From positions 1 through 64,000 of the forward strand of contig NZ_BMTV01000004.1 in the NCBI RefSeq assembly GCF_014649855.1: a DNA stretch of 64,000 bases, given 5' to 3'. Within the stretch, counting starts at the first letter, position 1, and each line of letters opens with the position of its first letter. A model generated the notes under the pieces. That model was not told the DNA's origin and did not search any database. It worked only from the letters and a program-made list of their open reading frames with translations. Positions 43,884-54,674 of the stretch are shown in pieces. A program made the position numbers and the translations under genes. Source of the stretch: Streptomyces roseolus (lineage in GTDB: Bacteria; Actinomycetota; Actinomycetes; Streptomycetales; Streptomycetaceae).

Positions 43884-46800
43884 GTGACGGGGTTCGTACT
43901 TCTGCGCGTCAGGGCTCACCGGCTGCTGCTCGGCGCGGCCTTGCTCGCCGTCGTCCTGACGACGACCGTGCTCGCCACCCTCGCCGGCTTCTCCTCCTCG
44001 ATCGGGAACGCCGCGCTCCACGCCGGGCTGCGCGACCGCTCGGCCGCCGCCGCGACCCTGCTCGTCTCCGGGCAGGTCCCGGCCGAGCGGCGGGCCGCCG
44101 CCGAAGCGGCCGTGGCCGACAGCGCCCGGCGCACCTTCGACGGACTGCCCGTCACCGTGCGGCGCCTGGAGTCCTCGGGGCCGTACGCGCTGCCCCGCTC
44201 GCTCAAGCCGCCCGCGGCCCCCGCCGGCGACCCGGACCTGACCCACTTCGCGACGCTCGACCGCGCGCGGCTCACCCTCGTCCGCGGCGCCTGGCCGTCG
44301 GCCGCCCGCCCCGGCGGCGTCATCGAGACGGCGCTGCCCGAGGAGGCGGCGAAGCGGCTGGGCACCGGCCCCGGCACCGTCCTCGAACTCACCGACCGGC
44401 TCACCGAGAAGACGGTGAAGGCCCGGATCACCGGGGTCTACAGGACGACCGACCCCGGCGACCCGTACTGGCTGCTCGACCCGGTCGGCGGCCGCGGCGT
44501 GCGGACCGTCTCCTTCACCACCTACGGGCCGCTGCTCGCCGACCCGGCCGTCCTCTCCTCCGGCGCTTTCGCCCTCGGCGACACCTCCTGGCTCGCCGAG
44601 GCCGACTTCTCCCGCCTCGACACCGGCGGCATCGCGTCCCTGCGCGAGGCGGCGACCCGGGAGCCGGCCCGGCTGCTCGCCGACACGACCGCCTTCGGGA
44701 CGACGATCAGCGTCGAGACCGGCCTGCCGACCGTCCTCGCGCAGACCGAACGCGCCCTCGCCGTCTCCCGCTCCGTCCTCCTCATCGTCGCCGTGCAGCT
44801 GGTGCTGCTCGCCGCCTACGCGCTGCTGCTCGTCGCCCGGCTGCTGAGCACCGAACGCTCCGGCGAGACCGCGCTGCTGCGGGCCCGCGGCGGCTCCCGG
44901 CGCCGGATCACCGGACTCGCCGCCGCCGAGGCCCTGCTCCTGGCCCTGCCCGCCGCGCTCCTCGCACCGCTGCTCAGCGACCCGCTGACCCGGCTCTTCG
45001 CCGAGCGGTCCGCGCTGTCCGAGCTCGGCGTGCGCCTCGACTCCACGCCCGGCGCCACGGTCTGGCTGGTCTCCGCCGGGGTGGCGCTGGTCTGTGCGGC
45101 GGCGGTCGTCGCCCCCGCGCTCGCCACCCGCGACGGCGACGCCGTCTCGCTGCGCAAGGCCCGCGCGGAGACGCTCCCGTGGCCGGTGCGGGCGGGCGCG
45201 GACCTCGGGCTGCTCCTCATCGCCGGCATCGCGCTCTGGCAGCTCCGACGGACCCCGGAGGCCGCCGCCGACGGGTCCGGGGTCGACCCGGTGCTCATCG
45301 CCGCGCCCGCGCTCGCGCTGCTCGCCGGCACCGTCCTGACGCTGCGTCTGCTGCCGCCCGCCGCGAAGCTGGCCGAGCGGCGGGCGGCCGGCGGGCGGGG
45401 CCTGTCGGCCGCGCTGGCCGGCTGGCAGTTCAGCCGCCGGCCGCTGCGCGGCGCGGGCCCGGTGCTGCTGCTCGTCCTCGCCGTGGCGATGGGCATGCTG
45501 GCGATCGGTCAGAGCCGCTCGTGGGAGCGGTCGCAGCACGACCAGGCCGACTTCCGGGCCGGCACGGCCGTGCGGGTCCTCGGCGTCGGCCCCGGCGACG
45601 CGACCCGGGCCGCGCGGCTCGCCCGCGTCCCCGGCGTGCGCGAGGTCGCTCCGGTCCACCGGGCCACCATGGACGTCGCCGGACGCACCGCGACCGTACT
45701 CGCCGCCGCCACCGACCGCCTCCCCGGCGGCCTGCTGCTGCGCGAGGACCTGGCGGACGGCACGCCGGCCGAGCTGCTCGCCCCGCTCGCCCCGAAAGAC
45801 GCTTCGCGGCGCGGGCTCGCCCTGCCGGAGGAGAGCCGTTCACTCGCCGTTGACCTGCGCAGCGAGGCACCGCCCGGCACGAGCGCCGGACGGATCATCC
45901 TTACTCTGGAGGACGCGTACGGAGTCCCGTACCGGCGGCCGGCGGGCACCCTGCCCGCCGACGGCCGCGTCCACCGGCTGACGCTCGACGTCTCCCGGCT
46001 GACCTCCGGAGGCGCCCGCTTCGGCCTCACCGGCATCGAGCTCACCGCCGACTTCACCGAGGGCACCCGGCGCGCGCAATCCCTCCACGTCGTCGGGCTC
46101 GCCACGACGGGGGCGGACGGGACGCCGCGCGCCGTCGAGCCGGCGCGCGCGCTCGCCTCCTGGAGCGCTGTCGGCGAGCAGACCGTCCGCGGCGAAATCG
46201 ATGACCCGCACCGGCTGACCGGTGCCGCCGGAGTGCCGACGACCGGCGGCAAGGCAGCCCCATACTCCGTCCCCTACACACTGACCGGTTCCTTCGACGC
46301 CCCCTTCGGGCCGCTCTCCGAGGACTACACAGTGCGGCTGACCGCGCCCGTGGGCGCACGGCCCGAACGCCTGCCGGCGATCGCGTCCGAGGACTTCATG
46401 GCGGCGTCTGAGGCGAAACCGGGCGACACCGTCCGGCTCTCGCTCGACGGACGGGCGATCGATGTGGTCGTCACCCGGGTCGTGGCGCAGCTACCGACCA
46501 CCGGCGCCTCGAGCCGGGACGCCGACACGGATGGGGGCGGCGTGCTGGTCGACCTGAAGGCGGCCAACCTGTTCCTGGCCACCAACAACCCGATGGCGTC
46601 GGTGACGCCCACCGAGTGGTGGCTGTCACCCGAGCCCGGCCGGGCGGACGCCATCGCGTCGGCACTGCGCGCCGACGGCGGGCCCGACGAGGTCGTCGCC
46701 CGCGACGCGATCGCCGCCGAGCTGCTCGGCGACCCGCTCGGCGCGGGTCCCCACACCGCCCTGATGGCGGTGGCCGCCGCGGCCGCGGCGCTGGCGGCCG

Positions 46801-47168
46801 TCGGCTTCGCAGTCGGCGTGGCGGGGTCCGTACGCGAGCGGGCCGCCGAGTTCGCCATCCTGCGGGCCCTCGGCGCGCCCCGCCGTCGGCTCACCCGGCT
46901 CCTCGCCGCCGAGCAGGGCGTCCTGATCGGCGTGGGGCTCCTGGTGGGCGTCGCCCTCGGCGCCCTGCTAGCCCGGGTCGTCGTTCCCCTGGTGGTGCTC
47001 ACCAGCCGCGCGACGCGGCTCGTGCCACCGGTCCTGGTCGAACTGCCCCTCGGTGAGGTCGCCCTGCTCCTTGCTGGAGTCGCCGCCCTGCCGCTCGCAG
47101 CCGTCGCAGCCATCGCCCTGCGTCGCAACGACCCGGCGGTGTCCCTGCGCCACCAGGGAGACGACTGA
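43884..47168 (+). CDS. FtsX/MacB-family ABC transporter permease 1
   Basis: This 1094-residue permease has an N-terminal helix (HRLLLGAALLAVVLTTTVLATLAGF), a large external domain and a first FtsX-type helix group near residues 285-420. A second extracytoplasmic domain follows, and a C-terminal FtsX domain has three helices (LMAVAAAAAALAAVGFAVGVAGSVRERAAEFAILRALGAPRRRL...). FtsX-type systems usually use ATP to move lipoproteins, peptides or drugs, or to transmit force, rather than to import. GTG at 43884 follows an AGGGGG stretch. Its stop overlaps the next permease start by one base. Codon choice looks less GC-biased from about 45.8 kb to its end. Confidence 0.88.
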   Translation: MTGFVLLRVRAHRLLLGAALLAVVLTTTVLATLAGFSSSIGNAALHAGLRDRSAAAATLLVSGQVPAERRAAAEAAVADSARRTFDGLPVTVRRLESSGPYALPRSLKPPAAPAGDPDLTHFATLDRARLTLVRGAWPSAARPGGVIETALPEEAAKRLGTGPGTVLELTDRLTEKTVKARITGVYRTTDPGDPYWLLDPVGGRGVRTVSFTTYGPLLADPAVLSSGAFALGDTSWLAEADFSRLDTGGIASLREAATREPARLLADTTAFGTTISVETGLPTVLAQTERALAVSRSVLLIVAVQLVLLAAYALLLVARLLSTERSGETALLRARGGSRRRITGLAAAEALLLALPAALLAPLLSDPLTRLFAERSALSELGVRLDSTPGATVWLVSAGVALVCAAAVVAPALATRDGDAVSLRKARAETLPWPVRAGADLGLLLIAGIALWQLRRTPEAAADGSGVDPVLIAAPALALLAGTVLTLRLLPPAAKLAERRAAGGRGLSAALAGWQFSRRPLRGAGPVLLLVLAVAMGMLAIGQSRSWERSQHDQADFRAGTAVRVLGVGPGDATRAARLARVPGVREVAPVHRATMDVAGRTATVLAAATDRLPGGLLLREDLADGTPAELLAPLAPKDASRRGLALPEESRSLAVDLRSEAPPGTSAGRIILTLEDAYGVPYRRPAGTLPADGRVHRLTLDVSRLTSGGARFGLTGIELTADFTEGTRRAQSLHVVGLATTGADGTPRAVEPARALASWSAVGEQTVRGEIDDPHRLTGAAGVPTTGGKAAPYSVPYTLTGSFDAPFGPLSEDYTVRLTAPVGARPERLPAIASEDFMAASEAKPGDTVRLSLDGRAIDVVVTRVVAQLPTTGASSRDADTDGGGVLVDLKAANLFLATNNPMASVTPTEWWLSPEPGRADAIASALRADGGPDEVVARDAIAAELLGDPLGAGPHTALMAVAAAAAALAAVGFAVGVAGSVRERAAEFAILRALGAPRRRLTRLLAAEQGVLIGVGLLVGVALGALLARVVVPLVVLTSRATRLVPPVLVELPLGEVALLLAGVAALPLAAVAAIALRRNDPAVSLRHQGDD

Positions 47169-50041
47169 TGTCCGATGTCCCGCGCGAGGAGTCCCACCCG
47201 ATGCAGACCGCAGGCGAGTCGCCCGCCCACCGGCCGACGCCCCTACCTCCGCCGGCCGGCGCATACGAGAAGTCCCACGCCCCGGCCGTTGCGCCCTGGG
47301 TACGGACCCGGCTGCGGGCCGCGCCGGGCGCCTCCGGCGGCCTGGCGCTGCTGGTGTTCATCACAGCGCTGCTCGCCGCCGCGCTGCCGCGGGTGGTCGA
47401 CGCGTACGAGACGGAGGGGCTACGGCACGCCATCCGCTCCGCCCCCGTCCAGCTCTCCCAGGTGGAGGTCACCACCCCGCTGGAGCAGGGCGACACGATC
47501 CCGCCCGAGTCGCTGTGGAAGGACCAGGAGGAACTGCGGGGGCTCCTGGCCGCGCCGCTGCGCACCGACCGCGCGCAGACCGTCCACGGTATCCGGACGA
47601 TGGTCCGAGTCGCGGGGCTCGACCCGTGGCTGCCCAGGCCGAGCAGAGTACCGGTGGAGTTCACTCTGGCCTCTCCCTCGGACCTCGGCTCGCACGCGAC
47701 GCTGAAGCAGGGCCGGATGCCCTCCGGCAGCGGGACGCGGCCGGAGGCCGCGGTGACGGTGGCGACCGCCGAAGCCCTTGGAATCAAGGCCGGATCCGTC
47801 GTACACGTGCCCGGCATCACCCCCGAGCCGGTCGCCTTCACCGTCACGGGCATCGTCCAGCCGCACGATCCCGAACGCCCCTACTGGGCCGTGGAACCTC
47901 GGCTGGCGAGCCCCGTGCTGACCACCAAGCCGGACCCGACGCAGCTCATCTACTACTGGCAAGCCGGCCTCCTTGTCTCCCCGGAGGCGAGCAGTGCCCT
48001 CTCCTCCACCAAGAGCACGCTGGAGGCCTACTGGCGCTTTCCGACGGACCCCGGCCGCCTCACCGCTCGGGACGAAGGACCGCTCGCCGCCTCCCTCGAC
48101 TCGCTGACCGGCGGCCCGGCCCTGGTGAAAGTGCTCGACATCACCGGTCCCGCCGGCCAGGTCGCCACCAACCTCGACGGCATCGTCGCCGCCCACCACG
48201 CCGACGGAGCCGCGATCTCCCCCGTCGTCGCCGTCGCCGTCTTCGGCATCGGCACGGTTGCGGCCGTGGTCATCGCCATGACCGGTGGCCTCTTCCTCTC
48301 CCGCCGGGACGGAGAACTCACCCTGCTGCGCGCCCGCGGCGCCTCCCTGCCCGGCATCGGGCTCCGGCTGCTCGGCGAGACCGCCGCCGTCACGGTCCCC
48401 GCGGCGCTGCTCGGCCTGCTGGCCGCCGTCGCCCTGGTCCGCGGCCCCGACACCCCCGGCGCCCCGGCCCTCACCGGCTCCGCGCCGCTCCTGCCGTCCG
48501 TCCTCGGCGCCGCCCTGGTGGCCCTCGTCGCGGCCCTCGTGCTGCCGGCCCGGGCCGTGCTGCGGCACCGCCGGCCCCGGCTGCACGGGGCCCGCGAGGA
48601 CATGGTGGACGCCAAACCGTCCCGGCGCCGCCTCGTAGCCGAGCTGACCGCGCTCGTCCTCGCGGCGGGCGCGATCGCCTCGCTGCGGCTGCGCGGCACC
48701 TCCGACTCCGGCGACCACCTGGTCAGCGCGGCCCCGGTGCTCGTCGGCGTGATCGCCGCCTTCGTGCTCGTACGCCTCCAGCCGCTGCCGCTGCGCTGGC
48801 TGGCCCGCCCGGCCCGCCGGATGCGCGGCGCCGTCGGGCCGCTGGCCCTCGCCCGTGCCGGACGGGCCTCGTCCACCGGCGTGCTGCCGCTGCTCGCGCT
48901 CGTCCTCGCGCTGACGACGGCCGCCTTCGGCGGCTCGGTCCTCGCCGGGGTCGCCGAGGCCCGCGACCGGGCGGCGCTGCTCTCCACCGGCTCCGACGTC
49001 CGGATCGAGGGCACCACGGAGAACGTGCCGGTGACGCCCGAGGTCATGGAGGCGGTGCGCGGCACGAAGGGCGTGCGGGAGGCGCAGCCCGTCCAGGTCG
49101 AGTACGGCCTCGAACTGCCCTCGCCGGTCGCCACCGACCAGCCGATGAGCTCCGCGCTCGTCGCCGTCGACCCGGCCGCGTACGCCCGCCTCGCGGCGCG
49201 CGCCGACAACGGCGCCTTCCCCGCCGGGCTGCTCGCCTCCACCGGGAAGGGCGGGCCGGAGGCGGTCGGCGACACCGACCGGGTGCTGCCCGCGATCGCC
49301 TCCCCGGACGTCGCCGCACGCCTCGGCGACCGGCCCATGCTGCTGATCGCGGCGGCCGGCTCCTTCCACGTGAAGGTGGTGGCGGTGCGGGACTCCACCC
49401 CGGCGATACGCGGCGAGAACTTCCTGGTGGTCAACGCCGCCGACGTCACCAACCGGCGGACGACCGTCGTGCTCGCCACCGGCACCCCCGACGGCCCGGC
49501 GCTGCGGGCGGCCGTCGCCGGGAAGTCGAAGGACCTGGCGGTGACGCTGCGGAGCGAGACCCGCGGTTCCTACGTGGACTCGCCGCTCCAGTCCGGCGCC
49601 GAGGGGCTGTACGCGGCGGCGATCGGGGCGGGCGCGGCCTACGCCGTGGTCGCCGTGCTGCTGTCGCTGACGCGGAGCGGGCCCGAGCGGGCGACGCTCC
49701 TCGCCCGGCTGCGGACCATGGGCCTCACCCGCGGGCAGGGCCGGCGGCTGCTCGGCCTGGAGGCCCTGCCGCCCGCCGTCTTCGCCGCGCTCGGCGGGGC
49801 GCTCGCCGGGTGGGCGACGGTGCCGCTGCTCGCCCCGGGCGTCGACCTGCACCGGCTGGCGCTCGCCATGGCGGAGGGCGGCGCGGCGCTCGGCGGGACG
49901 CGGCTGCGGGCAGACCCGTGGTCGCTGGTCCTGCCGGCCGTGGCCGTGGTCCTCCTGACCGGGGCGGCGGCGGGCGTACAGGCGTGGTGGACGGGCCGGA
50001 GGAGCTCGGTGAAGGAACTCAGGGCAGGAGACGCACGATGA
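47168..50041 (+). CDS. FtsX/MacB-family ABC transporter permease 2
   Basis: This 957-residue protein is paralogous in design to permease 1. An N-terminal Pro-rich tail precedes helix one (GGLALLVFITALLAAALPRVV), with large external domains. Helix groups lie near 350-440 (VVAVAVFGIGTVAAVVIAMTGGLFLSRRDGELTLLRARGASLPGI) and at the C-terminus. The phrase GELTLLRARGA is the conserved FtsX cytoplasmic coupling motif. It starts in an overlap with permease 1 and ends overlapping the ATPase start (ATGA). The substrate is unknown. Confidence 0.88.
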   Translation: MSDVPREESHPMQTAGESPAHRPTPLPPPAGAYEKSHAPAVAPWVRTRLRAAPGASGGLALLVFITALLAAALPRVVDAYETEGLRHAIRSAPVQLSQVEVTTPLEQGDTIPPESLWKDQEELRGLLAAPLRTDRAQTVHGIRTMVRVAGLDPWLPRPSRVPVEFTLASPSDLGSHATLKQGRMPSGSGTRPEAAVTVATAEALGIKAGSVVHVPGITPEPVAFTVTGIVQPHDPERPYWAVEPRLASPVLTTKPDPTQLIYYWQAGLLVSPEASSALSSTKSTLEAYWRFPTDPGRLTARDEGPLAASLDSLTGGPALVKVLDITGPAGQVATNLDGIVAAHHADGAAISPVVAVAVFGIGTVAAVVIAMTGGLFLSRRDGELTLLRARGASLPGIGLRLLGETAAVTVPAALLGLLAAVALVRGPDTPGAPALTGSAPLLPSVLGAALVALVAALVLPARAVLRHRRPRLHGAREDMVDAKPSRRRLVAELTALVLAAGAIASLRLRGTSDSGDHLVSAAPVLVGVIAAFVLVRLQPLPLRWLARPARRMRGAVGPLALARAGRASSTGVLPLLALVLALTTAAFGGSVLAGVAEARDRAALLSTGSDVRIEGTTENVPVTPEVMEAVRGTKGVREAQPVQVEYGLELPSPVATDQPMSSALVAVDPAAYARLAARADNGAFPAGLLASTGKGGPEAVGDTDRVLPAIASPDVAARLGDRPMLLIAAAGSFHVKVVAVRDSTPAIRGENFLVVNAADVTNRRTTVVLATGTPDGPALRAAVAGKSKDLAVTLRSETRGSYVDSPLQSGAEGLYAAAIGAGAAYAVVAVLLSLTRSGPERATLLARLRTMGLTRGQGRRLLGLEALPPAVFAALGGALAGWATVPLLAPGVDLHRLALAMAEGGAALGGTRLRADPWSLVLPAVAVVLLTGAAAGVQAWWTGRRSSVKELRAGDAR

Positions 50042-50985
50042 CGACGACCGCGAACGCGACCCTGGAGGAGCTGGAGCGGCGGGCCACCGCGCACCGTGAC
50101 CGGCCCTCGTACGGCCATGACGCACTGATCGCCTGCGACCGCCTGGTGCGGATCTTCACCACCGACGGGGTGGAGGTGCAGGCGCTCCAGGGACTCGACC
50201 TCCTCGTGAAGGAGGGCGAGCTGATGGCCCTCGTCGGGGCGTCCGGCTCCGGCAAGTCGACCCTGATGAACATCCTCGCGGGCCTGGACGTGCCCACCGC
50301 GGGCGCCGCCCGGGTCGCGGGCTTCGACCTGCTCGCGATGACCGGCAAGGACCGGTTGCGCTACCGCCGCGAGGTCGTCGGCTTCGTCTGGCAGCAGACC
50401 GCCCGCAACCTCCTCCCCTACCTGACGGCCGCCCAGAACGTGGCGCTGCCGATGCAGTTGGCGGGCATCAAGGGGAAGCGGGCCGAGCGGGCCGAGGAGC
50501 TGCTCGCGATGATGGACATCGCGCACTGCCGGGACCGGCGGCCCCACCAGCTCTCCGGCGGCCAGCAGCAGCGGGTCGCGATCGCCGTCGCCCTCGCGTG
50601 CGGCCCGAAGGTGCTCCTCGCCGACGAGCCGACCGGCGAGCTGGACTCGGCCACCGGCGAGCAGGTCTTCGCCTCCTTCCGCCGGGCCAACGAGGAGCTG
50701 GGCACGACGATCGTCATCGTCACCCACGACCAGGCGGTCGCCACCGAGGTGCGCCGCACGGTCGCCATCCGCGACGGCCGCACCTCCTCCGAGGTGCTGC
50801 GCCGCACCGAGGTCGACGCGGAGGGCCAGGAGTCGCTGGTGGCGCGGGAGTACGCGATGCTCGACCGCGCGGGCCGGCTCCAGCTCCCGGCGGACTACAC
50901 GGCGGCGCTCGGGATGGAGCACCGGGTGGCGCTGGAGCTGGAGCGGGACCACATCGGGGTGTGGCCGGACGACGCGGAGCGCTGA
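50038..50985 (+). CDS. ABC transporter ATP-binding protein (MacB/LolD type)
   Basis: The protein has 315 residues. Walker A is GASGSGKST, the signature is LSGGQQQR, Walker B is VLLADEPTGE and the switch His lies in VIVTHDQ. The long N-terminus (ANATLEELERRATAHRDRPSYGHD) and C-terminal extension of about 60 residues exceed standard LolD-type ATPases. It overlaps the permease 2 stop by four bases. One ATPase with two distinct permeases suggests a heterodimeric exporter or mechanotransmission complex. Confidence 0.92.
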   Translation: MTTTANATLEELERRATAHRDRPSYGHDALIACDRLVRIFTTDGVEVQALQGLDLLVKEGELMALVGASGSGKSTLMNILAGLDVPTAGAARVAGFDLLAMTGKDRLRYRREVVGFVWQQTARNLLPYLTAAQNVALPMQLAGIKGKRAERAEELLAMMDIAHCRDRRPHQLSGGQQQRVAIAVALACGPKVLLADEPTGELDSATGEQVFASFRRANEELGTTIVIVTHDQAVATEVRRTVAIRDGRTSSEVLRRTEVDAEGQESLVAREYAMLDRAGRLQLPADYTAALGMEHRVALELERDHIGVWPDDAER

Positions 50986-51032
50986 GGAACCGGCTCCGGC
51001 CCCGGCCCGTCCCAGTCGGGGGGGTGGTCGGG

Positions 51033-51629
51033 ATGGGTCGTGTGTTCGCGTACGCCGGGGCGGTGGCCGTGCCGCTCGGCGCCGGCGCGCTGCTGCACCT
51101 GTGGGGAAGCTGGTCGATGCGGTCGCCGCTGGGCACGCCGACCGCGCTCGCGGTCCTCGTCGGCCTGGTCCTCGCCGGGCTCGCGGTGGCGGCGCACAAC
51201 GCGCTCTTCCGCGAGGGCGGCAGCGTCCTGGCGCTGCTCCTGCTGCTCGCGGGCCTGGGCGCGGTGTGGATCGAGGCCCGGGACTCGCGGGTGCGCGGGG
51301 CGACGGTGGAGTGCGTGGTGGTGGGGAAGGTGCGGGTCACCGACCATCCGACCTTCGGCGAGGGCGCCCCGGAGGCGAAGCGGCTGTACCACCACCCGCT
51401 GGACTGCCCCGGCGGCTACCCGAAGGAGTTCGCCTGGGAGGAGAAGCTCGGCGAGGCGGGCAAGCCGCTCACGATCGCCTACGACCCGGCGCGCCGGATG
51501 GACCCGGTCCCGGCCGACGAGAACGTCGCCCGGGGGTCGCCGGTGATCCCGGCGGTGCTGCTGCTCCTCGCCGCGGCCCTGTCGGTGACGGCGGTCGCCC
51601 TGGAGGGCACGGGCGAACGGGTCTGGTGA
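51033..51629 (+). CDS. Hypothetical membrane protein (198 aa)
   Basis: Four hydrophobic segments are visible: AYAGAVAVPLGAGALLHLW, ALAVLVGLVLAGLAVAAH, VLALLLLLAGLGAVWIEA and, near the C-terminus, VIPAVLLLLAAALSVTAVAL. A soluble loop between the third and fourth contains HHPLDCPGGYPKEFAWEEK with an isolated Cys. This resembles streptomycete proteins of the DUF3592 type, with a beta-domain between helices; the match is tentative. ATG at 51033 is 47 nt after the ATPase gene and could be cotranscribed. Confidence 0.7.
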   Translation: MGRVFAYAGAVAVPLGAGALLHLWGSWSMRSPLGTPTALAVLVGLVLAGLAVAAHNALFREGGSVLALLLLLAGLGAVWIEARDSRVRGATVECVVVGKVRVTDHPTFGEGAPEAKRLYHHPLDCPGGYPKEFAWEEKLGEAGKPLTIAYDPARRMDPVPADENVARGSPVIPAVLLLLAAALSVTAVALEGTGERVW

Positions 51630-51642
51630 CGGGGCCGGCGTT

Positions 51643-51663
51643 CCCCGGCGTACGACGCCGGGG
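51643..51663. terminator. Terminator between convergent genes
   Basis: A perfect 9-bp stem (51643-51651 with 51655-51663) and a 3-nt loop lie between the hypothetical membrane protein gene and the leftward genes. Confidence 0.7.
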
Positions 51664-51695
51664 CCACGGGGCCCCCGGCACGGGTGCCGCGCCGC

Positions 51696-52364
51696 TTACG
51701 CCGGGGGCGCCGGGGTGACCGTGAGCGAGGCCGGGGCGGTACGGAGGGCGACGGAGCCGTACGGGGTGCGCAGCCGCAGCCACGGCCCGGCGGCCATCAG
51801 GGCGACCGGCACGTCCCGGGGCGGCAGGAAGCCCAGCGACTGGGCGGCGTGCACGGCCCGCAGCGGCAGGCCGGTGGTGCCGAGGACACGGGACCAGATC
51901 TCCCGGCCGACGCGGTCGCGCTCGGCGCGGGTGCGCCGTTCCTCGGGCAGCTCCGCGTCCCGGCGGCGGAACTCGGCGACGGCCGCCACGACCGCCCCGC
52001 GCAGCTCCGCCGCGCCCGGCAGTCCCTCGACGGGCCGCCAGCCGGTGCGCGGCGGGAGGACGCCGGCCCACGGCGGGCCGGTGACGGCGCCGGGGACGAC
52101 GGCCTTGCCGGACGTCTCCTCGACGCCGTCGAGGAGCTCGCCGGCGGAGACGGTGACGTCGAGGTCGACCGCGTCCTCCAGGCGGGCCGTGCGGATCGCG
52201 AGGACCTCGAAGGACGGCGGGCGTCCGAAGACGGCGAGCGCGCCGCCGGCGGCCCGCAGGCGGACGGCGGCGGCGCGGTCGTAGTGCACGAGCCGGCCCA
52301 GGAAGGCGGCGAGGGCCGCCGCCTCCCTGGGGTCGGCGAAGTGCAGCGGGGCGAGCACGGTCAT
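51696..52364 (-). CDS. Conserved hypothetical protein (222 aa)
   Basis: No membrane helix or recognised domain is seen. The N-terminus reads [41 protein letters not shown] and the centre PWAGVLPPRTGWRPVEGLPG. The start overlaps the stop of the thioesterase gene (ATGA), so it is translationally coupled to it and may act on the same acyl-CoA or product. Homologues are probably confined to streptomycetes and relatives; this was not searched. The function is unknown. Confidence 0.8.
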   Translation of the reverse strand: MTVLAPLHFADPREAAALAAFLGRLVHYDRAAAVRLRAAGGALAVFGRPPSFEVLAIRTARLEDAVDLDVTVSAGELLDGVEETSGKAVVPGAVTGPPWAGVLPPRTGWRPVEGLPGAAELRGAVVAAVAEFRRRDAELPEERRTRAERDRVGREIWSRVLGTTGLPLRAVHAAQSLGFLPPRDVPVALMAAGPWLRLRTPYGSVALRTAPASLTVTPAPPA

Positions 52365-52786
52365 GCGGCGGACGTCATCCCGTCGTCGACGTACTCCTGG
52401 AGGAAGCGGCGCTCCTCATCGGAGATGCGGCGCGGTCGCTGCGCCTCCAGGTCGAAGGGCACGACGACCGTCGAGGCCCGTACGTAGGTGACCTCGGGGT
52501 CCTTGATCTCGTACGCGATCGTCAGCGACGCCGCGCCGATCTTCGTGACCCACGACTCGATGGTCACCGGCTCGTGCCGGTGGACCAGCGGGCGGAGGTA
52601 GTCGATCTCGTGGCGGGCCACGACGGACCCGCCGGAGAAGGACGGGCTGCCGTCCCCCGGCGCCAGCCGGAACATGAAGTCGATCCGGGCCTCCTCCAGG
52701 TAGCGGAGGAAGACCACGTTGTTGACGTGCCCGAAGGCGTCCATGTCCGACCAGCGGAGGGGGCAGCTGTAGAGGTGTCTCGCCAC
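52361..52786 (-). CDS. Hotdog-fold acyl-CoA thioesterase (4HBT family)
   Basis: This 141-residue single hotdog domain has the family signature LRWSDMDAFGHVNNVVFLRYLEEARIDFMF, whose Asp is the likely catalytic residue, then the HEIDYLRPLVHRHEPVTIESWV strand pair. GTG at 52786 gives the normal family length. The substrate is unknown; 4-hydroxybenzoyl-CoA-thioesterase-like proteins act on many acyl-CoAs. It lies 7 nt downstream of ettA on the same strand and overlaps the following hypothetical gene. Confidence 0.9.
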   Translation of the reverse strand: MARHLYSCPLRWSDMDAFGHVNNVVFLRYLEEARIDFMFRLAPGDGSPSFSGGSVVARHEIDYLRPLVHRHEPVTIESWVTKIGAASLTIAYEIKDPEVTYVRASTVVVPFDLEAQRPRRISDEERRFLQEYVDDGMTSAA

Positions 52787-52793
52787 GACGGCC

Positions 52794-54458
<1,665 letters not shown>

Positions 54459-54552
54459 GAGAAACCGTCCGGCAGGAGAGTGAGTGGGCAGATACACCCA
54501 TCTTGCCGCACTGCCGCCCCCAGGCGGAAACCAGTACCTGGCGCGCGGGCGC

Positions 54553-54596
54553 CGGACGGACCACGGACGGGCGACGGACGGACCACGGACGGGCGA
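54553..54596. repeat. 22-bp direct repeat, two copies
   Basis: Bases 54553-54574 and 54575-54596 are identical 22-mers starting CGGACGGACCACGG. They lie next to two hairpins in the space between ettA and the surface protein gene. Confidence 0.85.
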
Positions 54597-54628
54597 CGGC
54601 CCCGGACGCGGGTGCGTCCGGGGCCGTC
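54595..54628 (-). terminator. Second hairpin after surface protein gene
   Basis: A perfect 15-bp stem (54595-54609 with 54614-54628) has a GGGT loop. Confidence 0.75.
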
Positions 54629-54631
54629 GGG

Positions 54632-54657
54632 GTCACGGGGTGCGATCACCCCGTGAC
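54632..54657 (-). terminator. First hairpin after surface protein gene
   Basis: A perfect 11-bp stem (54632-54642 with 54647-54657) with a CGAT loop starts 17 nt beyond the stop codon of the leftward surface protein gene. Confidence 0.75.
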
Positions 54658-54674
54658 GTCAGGCTCTGCCGTGC

